Under the pieces are notes generated by a model, which made no database searches, was not told where the DNA came from, and saw nothing but the letters and a program-made list of their open reading frames with translations. A DNA stretch of 64,000 bases from Rhodococcus sp. 14-1411-2a. Its GTDB lineage: Bacteria; Actinomycetota; Actinomycetes; Mycobacteriales; Mycobacteriaceae. Shown one piece after another: positions 8,376-17,177 of the stretch. Within the stretch, counting starts at the first letter, position 1. Each line of letters begins with the position of its first letter. The position numbers were made by a program, and so were the translations under genes. The stretch spans positions 248,001-312,000 of the forward strand of contig NZ_NPGA01000019.1 in assembly GCF_002259485.1 (NCBI RefSeq). Direction: 5' to 3'.

Positions 8376-8956
8376 GGGGGAGTGCGGTGCTCGCTGCCGT
8401 TGTGCTCGTGTCTGCGCTGATTCAGGCGGTGACAGTCCTGGGCGATCCCGTTCCAGAATCCTCCGTGGGATTCGGTGGGTTGGTTGCGGCGTCTGCCGCG
8501 GCACTGGTGGTCGCCCTGTGGATCACCGCATCGACGGCACTCGATGTGGTGGACGGCAACATCCGCGGTGCGCTGGCTCGGGCATGGCGGCGGCCGCGCG
8601 TCCTGGTGTGGTGTGTGGTCTCGACTCTGGTGGCCGTCGCGCTGGCGATTCTGTTCCCGCTGCTTCCGATTGTCGTGATTCTGGTTGCGCTGCTGGTGCT
8701 TCCGGCCGTGGCCGACGGGCAACGACATCCGTTCCGCGCTGCGACGGCGACTGTCCGGCAGTCCCCGGGGCGGTGCGCAGTCGCGGCAGTCGTCACGATT
8801 GTTGCCTTCGTCCTCGCCTGGGTCGTGGCACTGGTACTGGGCTTCTTCGTCACCGGCGTGGTGGCGGCGTTTCTCACGTGGGTGTGGTTCGGCGCGAATG
8901 CTGCTGTGCTGCTGGTGTATTCGTCACGGTTGTACCGTCGGGTGGGAAGCCGATGA
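8372..8956 (+). CDS. Integral membrane protein, 194 aa
   Basis: The GTG start overlaps the previous stop. About five hydrophobic segments are visible: VLAAVVLVSALIQAVTVL; VAASAAALVVALWITAS; VLVWCVVSTLVAVALAILF with the adjoining VVILVALLVLPAV; VAAVVTIVAFVLAWVVALVLG; and a last one near VVAAFLTWVWFGANAAVLL. Short basic loops (RAWRRPR, RHPFR, SSRLYRRVGSR) lie between, as expected for cytoplasmic sides. I do not recognise the family. As third gene of the phosphoesterase-lipoprotein operon it may anchor or transport with them. Confidence 0.7.
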   Translation: MRGSAVLAAVVLVSALIQAVTVLGDPVPESSVGFGGLVAASAAALVVALWITASTALDVVDGNIRGALARAWRRPRVLVWCVVSTLVAVALAILFPLLPIVVILVALLVLPAVADGQRHPFRAATATVRQSPGRCAVAAVVTIVAFVLAWVVALVLGFFVTGVVAAFLTWVWFGANAAVLLVYSSRLYRRVGSR

Positions 8957-9065
8957 CTCGTGCGACCGGACACTCGAAGGCGGCGTGTCGGTAGCCGCAA
9001 CGTTGCGCTACTGCGTCGGCACCCACTTCGGTTCGCGCATCATCTGAGCTGCCCGATCGCCGAAC

Positions 9066-9965
9066 TCATCGCTCCCGCACGCGATGTGCCTTGTTCCGAT
9101 ACATCGCGGTATCGGCCCGATGAATCAGCGTCGCGGCCGAATCGGCGGGTCGTCGCCTTGCTGCACCTGTGCTGATCGATACACGCTCATGCCCATCGAT
9201 TCCAAGGAGGTGCGTTGCTGCCCCCGCCGCCGCGGCGATGTAGTCGGCTAGATAACGCTGTTCGTCGAACTGCCAGACGAAGCCTCCGTGAGCCCACACG
9301 GATGGGCGGGACGCGATCAGGAACTCATCACCCGCATACCGGCAGACGATTCTGTCGTCATGCGACAGGGCGTGAAGTCGGTCTGCGATCGCGGACAGGA
9401 CTGCGTCTCCGGCCGCGTGGCCGTAGCCGTCGTTGACCTGCTTGAAGTGATCGACATCGGCGAACATCACCATTACTTCGTCGCCGGCTGCAAGCCAATC
9501 GTCGATGACCGAGACCGCAACGTTGCGACGGTACAGCCCGGTCAGGTCGTCGCGTTCTGCGCGCTCACGCCACGTTCGTGCCTCACTGACAATAGGATTC
9601 GCAAGATCCAGGGCAACGACGATGAGAGGCACGCCGTCGAACACCGCGAGTCCGGTGTGCGTCCAGCACGACACCGACACGTCGTCGTCTTGGTGGAGCC
9701 GTCGCATCGCGGCGACCGGTGTCTGCGACGATTCCCCTGTTCGGGCGAAGTCGGTCAGTAGATTCTCTGATACGGCCCGGATCTCCGCATGCTCCGTTGG
9801 GTGCACGAAGGCGAAGACATCACGGGTGTCGCTGTACGTGCGGGATAAATTCGCCGACTTTCGGCACGCGGTATTGACGGCCAGGATGTGAAAACTGGTG
9901 TCGTGAACGAGCGCAGGAAGCGGGATAGCGGCGACGATCTGCTGCGCAGTAACGATCCGTGGCAC
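9066..9965 (-). CDS. PAS-GGDEF diguanylate cyclase, 299 aa
   Basis: Makes the second messenger cyclic di-GMP. The N-terminal PAS domain (about residues 5-125) begins AQQIVAAIPLPALVHDTS. The GGDEF domain follows, with RDDLTGLYRR, MFADVDHFKQVNDGYGH and the active-site loop RYAGDEF. The signature is AGDEF instead of GGDEF, a substitution usually tolerated. No EAL domain and no membrane segment, so it is probably cytosolic. The start is uncertain: I chose the GTG at 9965 with GGAAG upstream; a GTG at 10058 would add 31 residues with no domain. It stands alone, with no operon partner. Confidence 0.78.
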   Translation of the reverse strand: MPRIVTAQQIVAAIPLPALVHDTSFHILAVNTACRKSANLSRTYSDTRDVFAFVHPTEHAEIRAVSENLLTDFARTGESSQTPVAAMRRLHQDDDVSVSCWTHTGLAVFDGVPLIVVALDLANPIVSEARTWRERAERDDLTGLYRRNVAVSVIDDWLAAGDEVMVMFADVDHFKQVNDGYGHAAGDAVLSAIADRLHALSHDDRIVCRYAGDEFLIASRPSVWAHGGFVWQFDEQRYLADYIAAAAGAATHLLGIDGHERVSISTGAARRRPADSAATLIHRADTAMYRNKAHRVRER

Positions 9966-10121
9966 ACCCTCGCTTCCACGTGCGTCCACCTGGCCAAGGG
10001 TAAACCGACGGGAATTGCCGAGAGCAGAAATACTACCGGTCAGTAAGCAACGCCACACACGACAAGAACACGACTCGCGGGACGCGGGCGCGTCGGGTAC
10101 ACCGAAGTCAGGTCTACAACG

Positions 10122-10718
10122 TCACTCCGGAACAACGGAGTCCGAGGCGTGCTCGCCGTAGAAGGACGACTGCGACTGCATGATGTCCTGCATACCGTCG
10201 CCGTGCGACGCGTCGTACACCGTTCCCGGAAAGTCCAGAGTTTGCTGGATGGCCCAGATTTCGTCAAGGCTGCTTGCCGGAAACATGCTGGCCGGATCTC
10301 CCACGGCAACCCACCCGATGGGGAGGACCGACCCGGCGGCAAGCCTCGAATCGACCTGGAGCACTGCGTTGATTCGGACCTCCGACCCTGCCTCGACGAT
10401 CGACCCGGGAAACGTCGACGCACCGGTGGCGATGAACGACTCCCGACCGATGACGGTGCCATTGACGTGCGCGTGCGGGCCGATCAACACACTGTCACCG
10501 ACGATCGTGGGGTACTTCGCGCGTCCCTTGACGACGGCGTTCTCCATCACGACCACATTCTCACCGATACTTACCTGACCATCCTCGGCCGTCAGGATCG
10601 CACCGTGCAGAATCCGCGACCCGGCGCCGACGACAACGTTGCCCACCAACACTGCCGTCGGCGCAACCCACGCATGCTCGGACACGGACGGGGACGAACC
10701 TCGGTGTTGGTACCGCAT
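10122..10718 (-). CDS. Gamma-carbonic-anhydrase-like hexapeptide protein, 198 aa
   Basis: Left-handed beta-helix built from hexapeptide repeats, visible as regularly spaced V/I-G turns (VLVGNVVVGAGSRILHGAIL, VSIGENVVVMENAVV, VLIGPHAHVNG). Histidines at LHGAIL and GPHAHVNG match the zinc ligands of the gamma-carbonic anhydrase/YrdA group. The C-terminal helix (DEIWAIQQTLDF) is typical of the trimeric fold. It may hydrate carbon dioxide or be an inactive relative or acyltransferase; sequence reading does not decide. It sits alone with 398 bases of non-coding DNA upstream. Confidence 0.7.
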   Translation of the reverse strand: MRYQHRGSSPSVSEHAWVAPTAVLVGNVVVGAGSRILHGAILTAEDGQVSIGENVVVMENAVVKGRAKYPTIVGDSVLIGPHAHVNGTVIGRESFIATGASTFPGSIVEAGSEVRINAVLQVDSRLAAGSVLPIGWVAVGDPASMFPASSLDEIWAIQQTLDFPGTVYDASHGDGMQDIMQSQSSFYGEHASDSVVPE

Positions 10719-11116
10719 GGTGTCTTCTCCTCGGTAGTTGCTCGGCGAACTGGTCTGGTCGAGCGAAATTTTGAATTCGAGGGATGTTGGGAACGGGTGT
10801 CGATGGTCATCGAGGCGTATCGGCCGTCGAAAGTCTGCACCTTCGAGCCTTCATCGGTCGCATCATCAGCAGAGATCAGCACCGAAATCGCTGGCCACGG
10901 AACCGACGCAGCTGTGATTCCCATGGCGTCATCGATTCAGTGATCCGAACCACTGGGAATGGCAATGCAGTGCAAAAGCCTCGATGCCGCGGCGTGCACG
11001 CCAGAATTGCTGATGGGTCCGAGTCGCCCTGTGTCGCTGTATCTTCGGGCAGGGTCAGGCTGGGTGTGTACGCAATCGCCAGGGCTCACCGACCTGACAG
11101 GGAGGTCGATCGGGTG
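10719..11116. other. Non-coding stretch, nothing recognised
   Basis: About 400 bases between the hexapeptide gene and tRNA-Met. I see no convincing reading frame, repeat or hairpin-with-T-run; short open frames here are not preceded by ribosome sites and read out of or through the tRNA. Confidence 0.5.
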
Positions 11117-11190
11117 TGGGGCGGGCGGGGCTCGAACCCGCGACCAATGGATTATGAGTCCACGGCTCTAACCGACTGAGCTACCGCCCC
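11117..11190 (-). tRNA. tRNA-Met (CAT)
   Basis: Cloverleaf on the minus strand. Acceptor GGGGCGG pairs with CCGCCCC, the D-arm carries AGCTCAGTCGGTTAGAGC, the anticodon loop is CTCATAA (CAT), and the T-arm carries GGGTTCGAGCCC. CCA is not encoded. A CAT anticodon could also be the lysidine-modified isoleucine tRNA or initiator; the first acceptor pair G-C argues against initiator. Confidence 0.85.
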
Positions 11191-11259
11191 ATGCCCGTAC
11201 CAGGTACGAGCCTGCAGAATCGTACAGAATCGCGTCGCCTCGACGGTGCATCGGGGCAG

Positions 11260-13395
11260 CTATTTCGCTCGGACCTGCACCGGGACACCGTTGAGGATCG
11301 CGTTGGCCGAGACGGCGTCGACGCGATTGGGGTCGGTGATGTCGTTGACGCTCGGCCCCTGCACCGTCGTGGCAACGGACAACTGCACGCCGGGGCGCTG
11401 ATGTCCGAATCCGTGCGGCATGCTCACCACGCCCGGCATCATCTTCTCCGACGCCGCTACCTCGATGTCGACGGTTCCGGCGGCGGAGGTGACCGACACC
11501 ATCGAACCGTCCTCGATACCGCGATTCGCGAGATCCTCAGGATGCGCCAGAAGCTGATGTCGCGCTTTACCTTTGGTGAGCCGGGCGGTGTTGTGCATCC
11601 ACGAGTTGTTGCTGCGCAGGTGTCGCCGACCGATCATCAGCAGTTCATCGCCGGATGGAACTGCGCTGGAATGCATCAGATCCACCAACGCGGGGAGCTC
11701 GGCAACAACGATGTCCTGAATCAGTTGTACCCGCTTGTCCCGCGTCTTCAACTTCTGTGGGAAGCCGGGACGCAATGCTCCGAGATCGACACCGTGTGGG
11801 TTGGCTCGAAGTTTCTTCAGCGACAGTCCTTTTCGTTGACTCCGGAGCAGGATGTCCAGTGTGCGGGCGGGGGACAGGCGCAGCCGGGCTTCGCCGATGA
11901 TGTTCTTCGGAGTCACTCGTGACTTCAACCGACCGACCGTCGAACCGGCCATACGGCTCTTGTAGCGCAGCGACAGATCACGGAAGATCTCCCAATCGTG
12001 CTTGGCGTCGGCTTGCTTGGGCAGCACTGCAGGCATGTACTTCGCCGTGTTGTGAACGGCGAAGGAGTTGAAGATCAGGTCGTAGTGGTCGCGTTCGAGC
12101 GACATCGTCGGCGGCAGAATCACGTGTGCGTGACGCGATGTCTCGTTGATGTAGAAGTCGAACGACACCATGAAATCGAGACCCGCGAACGCGTCGTTCA
12201 GGGTGGTGCCGCCGGGCATCGACAACACCGGATTGCCGGACAGGACCGCCATCGCACGGATCTGGTCCTTGCCCTCGGTGGTGATCTCGTCGACGAGCGT
12301 CGAACAGGGGTATTCGCCTGCGAACTCGGGCAGGTCGCGAACGCGACTGCGCCACTTGTCGAAATGGCCGCGGCCGACGATGCCCTGCTTGATCAGATCG
12401 ATCGCGGGATCGGTCACCATGGCACCGCCGGGGCGGTCGAGATTGCCCGTGATGATGTTCAGTACCTGAATCGCCCACTGGCACACGGTGCCGAACTGCT
12501 GAGTCGAGACCCCCATTCGGCCGTATGCCACCGCGGACTTCGCCGAGGCGAAATCACGTGCCAGGGCCGAGATCTCTTCCGCAGCAATCCCGACGACCGG
12601 AGCGACGGATTCCGGTGCGAATTCCGCGACGAGATCCGCGAGTCGGTCGGCACCGTCGACGTAGTCGGCCACGGTCACCGTGCCGTCGGCCACGATCGTG
12701 TGAATCATCGCGAGCAGCAGCAGTGCGTCGCTGCCGGGCCGAACGAAGAAGTGGGTGTCTGCGATGTCGGCGGTCTCGGTCTTGCGCGGATCGACCACGA
12801 CGAGGCGGCCGCCCCGTTTGCGCAGTGCCCGCGCCCTCTTTGCGAAATCGGGCACGGTCATCATGCTGCCGTTCGAGGCCATCGGATTGCCGCCGAGGAC
12901 GAGGAAGAAGTCGGTTCGATCGATGTCCGGGATCGGCAGTAGCAACTGATGCCCGTAGAGAAGATGGTCGACGAGTTGGTGCGGCAACTGATCCAGGGAG
13001 GTGGCGGAGTATCGGTTGCGCGTACGCAGCAGCGAGGTGAACGGAATGCCGTGGGTCATCGCGCCCATCGAGTGGACGTTGGGATTTCCCTGATAGATCC
13101 CGACCGCGTTGCGGCCGTACTTCTCACGCGTCGAGACCAAACCGTCGATCACGAGGTCGTATGCCTCGTCCCAGCCGATCTTCTCCCATTTCTCACCCAC
13201 ACGTTTGACCGGCGTGGTGAGCCGATCGGTATCGGCGTGCAGATCGATCAGCGACAGCGCCTTGGGGCAGATGTGGCCGCGTGAGAGCGGATCCTTCTCG
13301 TCACCACGGATCGAGACCACCGCGTCGTTCTCCACCGTGAACTCGAGCCCACAGATCGCCTCGCACAGATTGCACGATCCATACACAACCGACAT
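11260..13395 (-). CDS. Molybdopterin (bis-MGD) oxidoreductase, 711 aa
   Basis: Large catalytic subunit of the DMSO-reductase/formate-dehydrogenase superfamily. The N-terminus binds a [4Fe-4S] cluster (SCNLCEAICGLEF, then RGHICPKA). The cofactor-binding core follows (GIYQGNPNVHS, FLVLGGNPMASNG, VVVDPRKTETA, FVRPGSDALLLLAM) and the C-terminal dinucleotide-binding domain has LMIGRRHLRSNNSWMHN. There is no Tat signal, so it is cytosolic. I chose the ATG at 13395, preceded by GGAGGA; an ATG six codons earlier has none. No electron-transfer subunit or maturation gene is adjacent, so the substrate stays open. Confidence 0.85.
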   Translation of the reverse strand: MSVVYGSCNLCEAICGLEFTVENDAVVSIRGDEKDPLSRGHICPKALSLIDLHADTDRLTTPVKRVGEKWEKIGWDEAYDLVIDGLVSTREKYGRNAVGIYQGNPNVHSMGAMTHGIPFTSLLRTRNRYSATSLDQLPHQLVDHLLYGHQLLLPIPDIDRTDFFLVLGGNPMASNGSMMTVPDFAKRARALRKRGGRLVVVDPRKTETADIADTHFFVRPGSDALLLLAMIHTIVADGTVTVADYVDGADRLADLVAEFAPESVAPVVGIAAEEISALARDFASAKSAVAYGRMGVSTQQFGTVCQWAIQVLNIITGNLDRPGGAMVTDPAIDLIKQGIVGRGHFDKWRSRVRDLPEFAGEYPCSTLVDEITTEGKDQIRAMAVLSGNPVLSMPGGTTLNDAFAGLDFMVSFDFYINETSRHAHVILPPTMSLERDHYDLIFNSFAVHNTAKYMPAVLPKQADAKHDWEIFRDLSLRYKSRMAGSTVGRLKSRVTPKNIIGEARLRLSPARTLDILLRSQRKGLSLKKLRANPHGVDLGALRPGFPQKLKTRDKRVQLIQDIVVAELPALVDLMHSSAVPSGDELLMIGRRHLRSNNSWMHNTARLTKGKARHQLLAHPEDLANRGIEDGSMVSVTSAAGTVDIEVAASEKMMPGVVSMPHGFGHQRPGVQLSVATTVQGPSVNDITDPNRVDAVSANAILNGVPVQVRAK

Positions 13396-13480
13396 CGCAT
13401 TCCTCCCACTCATGTGCTGCGAGCGTAGCCCGGCGGGGGACCGGGGCACCGTCGTCGACCGACAATTAGGCTCGTGAGTC

Positions 13481-14284
13481 GTGACCACCCTCGATCTCAC
13501 GGCCTCCTGGCCCGTCGACCATGTCAGTGCAGCAGTCGTCACCGACTCCGGAGTTCGTGAGGAGGTCGGGGACACCGATCGCGTCTACGAGCTGGCCTCG
13601 GTCACCAAGCTGCTCAGTGCGTACGCAGTTTTCGTCGCCGTCGAGGAAGGTGCGGTGGAGCTCGATCAGCCCGCAGGACCGGAAGGGTCGACGGTTCGAC
13701 ACCTCCTCGCACACGCGTCGGGACTGGCGTTCGGCGACCTCACAGTCCAGGCACCGGCCGGTACCAAGCGGATCTACTCGAGCGCCGGGTTCGAGGTGCT
13801 GGCCGAGCTGATCGAAACCGAGGCAGGCATTGCCTTCCCCGACTACTTGGACGAGGCCGTGTGTCGGCCGCTGCAGATGACGAACACGTCGTTGCCGGGA
13901 TCGGCGGGCCACGGGGCCAGCTCGACCCTCGCCGATCTGACGAGGTTCGCCGCCGAACTGTTGGCACCGACGCTGCTGGCGTCGCAGACACTCGCGTCGG
14001 CGACCGAAGTGCAGTTTCCCGGCCTGAACGGGATCGTGCCCGGATACGGATCGCACAAGCCCTGCGACTGGGGACTCGGGTTCGAGCTGCGCGACGGCAA
14101 GAGCCCGCACTGGACCGGAAGCAAGAACTCGTCCGCGACGTTCGGCCACTTCGGGCAGGCCGGAACGTTCCTGTGGGTCGATCCGGCCGTGCGGACCGCG
14201 TGTGTGGTGTTGACCGATCGAGCCTTCGGAGACTGGGCGAAACCGCTGTGGCCGGAGCTCTCCGACGCAGTGCTGGCCGGGTGA
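13481..14284 (+). CDS. Beta-lactamase-like serine hydrolase, 267 aa
   Basis: Class C beta-lactamase/DD-peptidase fold. The catalytic SxxK motif is in LASVTKLLSAYAVF (about residues 38-50). The second motif, normally YxN, reads YSSAG, so the asparagine position is altered. HLLAHASGLAFGD is the family helix after it, and GHFGQAGTFLWVDP resembles the region of the third motif. At 267 residues it is shorter than true AmpC enzymes, and no signal peptide is visible, so an intracellular esterase or amidase is likelier than a resistance enzyme. It starts with GTG, divergent from the oxidoreductase with an 85-base gap. Confidence 0.75.
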   Translation: MTTLDLTASWPVDHVSAAVVTDSGVREEVGDTDRVYELASVTKLLSAYAVFVAVEEGAVELDQPAGPEGSTVRHLLAHASGLAFGDLTVQAPAGTKRIYSSAGFEVLAELIETEAGIAFPDYLDEAVCRPLQMTNTSLPGSAGHGASSTLADLTRFAAELLAPTLLASQTLASATEVQFPGLNGIVPGYGSHKPCDWGLGFELRDGKSPHWTGSKNSSATFGHFGQAGTFLWVDPAVRTACVVLTDRAFGDWAKPLWPELSDAVLAG

Positions 14285-14428
14285 AACTCCATCGTTCACA
14301 GATTGCACTGGCGCAACAGGGGCAACTCGGGGCACACTAGTACACAGACGCATTGATTCACTGCAGCCAGCCGAAGCATGTCGAGGTCGTTGGGGAAGAC
14401 GTCCCTCGTCGAAGCTGGAGGTAGTGCA

Positions 14429-14941
14429 ATGCGTGGATCGAATCAATTCGCAGAAGCGACGTCGGGTGTTGTGTACATCCACTCGTCGCCCGCTGCGTTG
14501 TGCCCGCATGTCGAATGGGCGTTGACCGACGCCCTCGATTGCCGTGCGAACTTGAAGTGGTCTGCGCAGCCCGCCTCCGATGGGCAGCTGCGCGCCACCA
14601 CCGACTGGGTCGGCCCCGTCGGCACCGGAGCAAAGCTGGCCGGCATCCTGCGCTCGTGGCAGATGCTGCGGTTCGAGGTGACCGAGGACGCCAGCGAAGG
14701 CGTGGACGGCGAACGGTTCTCCCACGTGCCCGGTTTGGGGCTGTGGCGCGGAACGACGAGCGCGAACGGAGACGTGATGCTCGGCGAGATGCGGCTGCGC
14801 GCCCTGATGGAGAACAATCAGGGCAACTTTACCGCGGCCGTCGAGCAGGCTCTCGGATCGGACTGGGACGCAGCCCTGGAGCCGTACCGAACCGGCGGAG
14901 CCGGAGCCGAAGTGACATGGCTGAGTCGCAACGTCGGCTAG
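14429..14941 (+). CDS. DUF3145 family protein, 170 aa
   Basis: Recognised from the conserved actinobacterial DUF3145 family by GVVYIHSSPAALCPHVEWAL at the N-terminus, DWVGPVGTGAKLAG, and GEMRLRALMENNQGNF toward the end. The function is unknown. The start ATG has GGAGG eight bases upstream. Members are short cytosolic proteins found once per genome; proximity to fatty-acid genes is noted but gives no function. Confidence 0.82.
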   Translation: MRGSNQFAEATSGVVYIHSSPAALCPHVEWALTDALDCRANLKWSAQPASDGQLRATTDWVGPVGTGAKLAGILRSWQMLRFEVTEDASEGVDGERFSHVPGLGLWRGTTSANGDVMLGEMRLRALMENNQGNFTAAVEQALGSDWDAALEPYRTGGAGAEVTWLSRNVG

Positions 14942-15025
14942 GGGTTGCTGGGGGTTCTGGCTCGCGGTAGTTTGCGTCCGTGCCTGGGGTAGGCATGAGG
15001 GAACGACCGTGGAGTGGTGAGTTCG

Positions 15026-15472
15026 ATGTTGTCGACCGGAAAAGTGATTCGATTCGACGAGTTCAAGGGGTACGGATTCGTAGCGCCGGACGAGGGCGGC
15101 GAGGACGTGTTCATTCACGTCAACGATCTGGACTTCGACAAACGACTGTTGGCACCGGGGGTTCGCGTCGAATACGTTGCCGTCGAGGGCGATCGAGGCC
15201 TCAAGGCCACCCAGGTGCAGATCATCGACACTCCCGCGTCGACCGCGCTGGTCACCCGGCGCAAGCCCGACGTGCCGTTCCACGACGTTCCGATCAGCGA
15301 ACGCGAGCAACTCGAGGACGTCATCTGCGACGTGCTCTCCGAGGCGGACTTCACCGCCGAAGTGACCGAGGCACTCCTGAAAGCCAACGGAACTGTCACC
15401 GCAGCGCAGATCCTCGACATCCGATCGGCAATGCTGCGACTGGCTCACGACCACAAGTGGATCGAGAGCTGA
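15026..15472 (+). CDS. Cold-shock domain protein with C-terminal extension, 148 aa
   Basis: The N-terminal cold-shock domain (about residues 1-66) has TGKVIRFDEFKGYGFVAPDEG and the RNA-binding DVFIHVNDLDF, a single-stranded nucleic acid binding fold. Unlike the usual 67-residue proteins it continues for about 80 residues with a helical part (REQLEDVICDVLSEADFTAE ... RSAMLRLAHDHKWIES). This long type occurs across Mycobacteriales. It probably acts as an RNA chaperone; the extension's role is unknown. ATG 15026 was preferred; two GTG codons lie 9 and 12 bases upstream in frame. It converges with accD6. Confidence 0.85.
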   Translation: MLSTGKVIRFDEFKGYGFVAPDEGGEDVFIHVNDLDFDKRLLAPGVRVEYVAVEGDRGLKATQVQIIDTPASTALVTRRKPDVPFHDVPISEREQLEDVICDVLSEADFTAEVTEALLKANGTVTAAQILDIRSAMLRLAHDHKWIES

Positions 15473-15616
15473 CGCTGGAGTTCGCCTGTCCGTTGTGACG
15501 CCCGTTCGGTTCAGGATGAATGTGGCTTTGTTGCACTCGGAGCGCCTCGGAGCCGCATTGATCCCAACCGGGGCCGGGGGTGACACCACACGAGGCGGCG
15601 GGGCACCCCGTGACGA

Positions 15617-17050
15617 TCAGAGCGGAATGTTTTTGTGGTTGCCGCGTGCCGCAGGGGCGGCCGCGAGAGCCTTGGCGACCGTGCTGCGGGTCTTGCTCGG
15701 CTCGATGACCTCGTCGACGACTCCGATAGCGACGGCGCGCTCGACGCCACCGGCGATGCTCTCGTGCTCGACGGTGAGGCGATCATGCAATGCCTCACGC
15801 TCCTCCTCTGGAGCGGCTGCGAGTGCCTTCTTGTGCAGGATGCCGACGGCGGCCTTCGCGCCCATCACGGCGACCTCGGAGCCGGGCCAGGCGTAGACCG
15901 CGGTAGCACCGAGTGCACGGGCGTTCATCGCGATGTACGCGCCGCCGTAGATCTTGCGGGTCACCAGGGTGACGCGGGGGACCGTGGCTTCGGCGAAGGC
16001 GTGCAACAGCTTTGCTCCGCGACGGACAACGCCCTCCCATTCCATGCTGACGCCGGGGAGGTACCCGGGAACGTCGACGACCACGATCAGTGGGATGCCG
16101 AATGCGTCGCACAGTCGCACGAAACGGGCTGCCTTCTCGGCACTTTCGGAGTTGAGGCAACCGCCGAGACGAATGGGGTTGTTGGCGATGACGCCGACGG
16201 TGCGGCCGCTGATGCGTCCGAGGCCGATGACAATGCTGCGGGCCCAGCCGCCCTGGAACTCCTCGAAGGTCGATTCCCCTTCGACGTTGTCCAGCAGCTC
16301 GTGCACGATCGGGTGCACATCGTATGCGCGACGGTTGGATTCGGGCATCAGCGCTCGGAGGTCGGTGTCGCCGTGCTCGGCGGCGGCAATGTCGAATTCG
16401 CCCTGCTCGCAGAACATGGACACCAGACGGCGGGCGCGGGTGAACGCGTCCATCTCGCTGTCGGCGACGATGTGGCACACGCCGGACTTCTTGTGGTGGG
16501 TGTCGGGGCCGCCGAGCGAGGCCATGTCGACCTGCTCACCGGTGACGCTGCGGACGACGTCGGGACCGGTGACGAACACGCGTCCCTCGGGAGCCATGAT
16601 GACGACGTCGGTCAGCGCAGGACCGTAGGCGGCGCCGCCGGCTGCGAAGCCGAGGACGACGGAAACTTGGGGGACGAGGCCGGATGCTCGAACCATGGCC
16701 TCGAAGACGAGCCCGACGGCATGGAGGGCTTCGACGCCCTCGGCGAGGCGCGCGCCGCCGGAATGCCAGACGCCGACGATCGGAGCGCGCTGCTCGATGG
16801 CCGTGTCGATGGCGGCGACGATGTGCTTGCAGCCGTCGACGCCCATGGCACCGCCCATGACGGTGGCGTCGGAGCAATACGCGATGGTGTGGACGCCGTC
16901 GATCTCGCCGGACGCTGCGAGGATGCCGGATTTGTCCCGATCGTGCAGGGGCACAGTGGTTCCGGCGTCGAACAGATTCTCGAGGCGGGCGAGTGGATCG
17001 CGGGGATCGGTGGAGGTACCGGATCGTGTGACGGGGGCCAGAATGGTCAT
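15617..17050 (-). CDS. accD6: Acyl-CoA carboxylase beta subunit AccD6, 477 aa
   Basis: Carboxyltransferase subunit that, with a biotinylated alpha subunit, makes malonyl-CoA for fatty- and mycolic-acid elongation. Carboxyltransferase features include GVWHSGGARLAEGVEAL and the two oxyanion regions FAAGGAAYGPAL and RKIYGGAYIAMNARALGA, plus VPGYLPGVSMEWEGVVRRGAKLL. The length is close to mycobacterial AccD6. It is last of the fabD-acpM-kasA-accD6 block, but 127 bases and two hairpins separate it from kasA, so it may have its own promoter. Confidence 0.92.
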   Translation of the reverse strand: MTILAPVTRSGTSTDPRDPLARLENLFDAGTTVPLHDRDKSGILAASGEIDGVHTIAYCSDATVMGGAMGVDGCKHIVAAIDTAIEQRAPIVGVWHSGGARLAEGVEALHAVGLVFEAMVRASGLVPQVSVVLGFAAGGAAYGPALTDVVIMAPEGRVFVTGPDVVRSVTGEQVDMASLGGPDTHHKKSGVCHIVADSEMDAFTRARRLVSMFCEQGEFDIAAAEHGDTDLRALMPESNRRAYDVHPIVHELLDNVEGESTFEEFQGGWARSIVIGLGRISGRTVGVIANNPIRLGGCLNSESAEKAARFVRLCDAFGIPLIVVVDVPGYLPGVSMEWEGVVRRGAKLLHAFAEATVPRVTLVTRKIYGGAYIAMNARALGATAVYAWPGSEVAVMGAKAAVGILHKKALAAAPEEEREALHDRLTVEHESIAGGVERAVAIGVVDEVIEPSKTRSTVAKALAAAPAARGNHKNIPL

Positions 17051-17093
17051 CGCTTGTCCTTCTTCAGGGCCCCTGGGGGGCGAGGCCCGAACC

Positions 17094-17118
17094 GGGGCCG
17101 TTCACTGGGAACGGCCCC
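17094..17118 (-). terminator. Strong hairpin between kasA and accD6
   Basis: Perfect 10-bp inverted repeat, GGGGCCGTTC / GAACGGCCCC, with a five-base loop. No T-run follows on the minus strand. It could terminate, attenuate or stabilise the kasA message before accD6. Confidence 0.5.
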
Positions 17119-17151
17119 AGCCCGGATCATGCACTGCGAGAGCGGGATTCG

Positions 17152-17173
17152 CTGAGTCGAAAGAACGACTCAG
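17152..17173 (-). terminator. Second hairpin just after kasA
   Basis: Perfect 8-bp inverted repeat CTGAGTCG / CGACTCAG around AAAGAA, starting five bases after the kasA stop codon. With the stronger hairpin 34 bases further on it forms a tandem structure in the operon. Confidence 0.5.
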
Positions 17174-17177
17174 TGCA

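Noticed and set aside
13466-15589. 707-codon antisense frame across serine hydrolase, DUF3145 and cold-shock genes
   Set aside because: Crosses three recognised genes and their intergenic gaps and has no recognisable domain.
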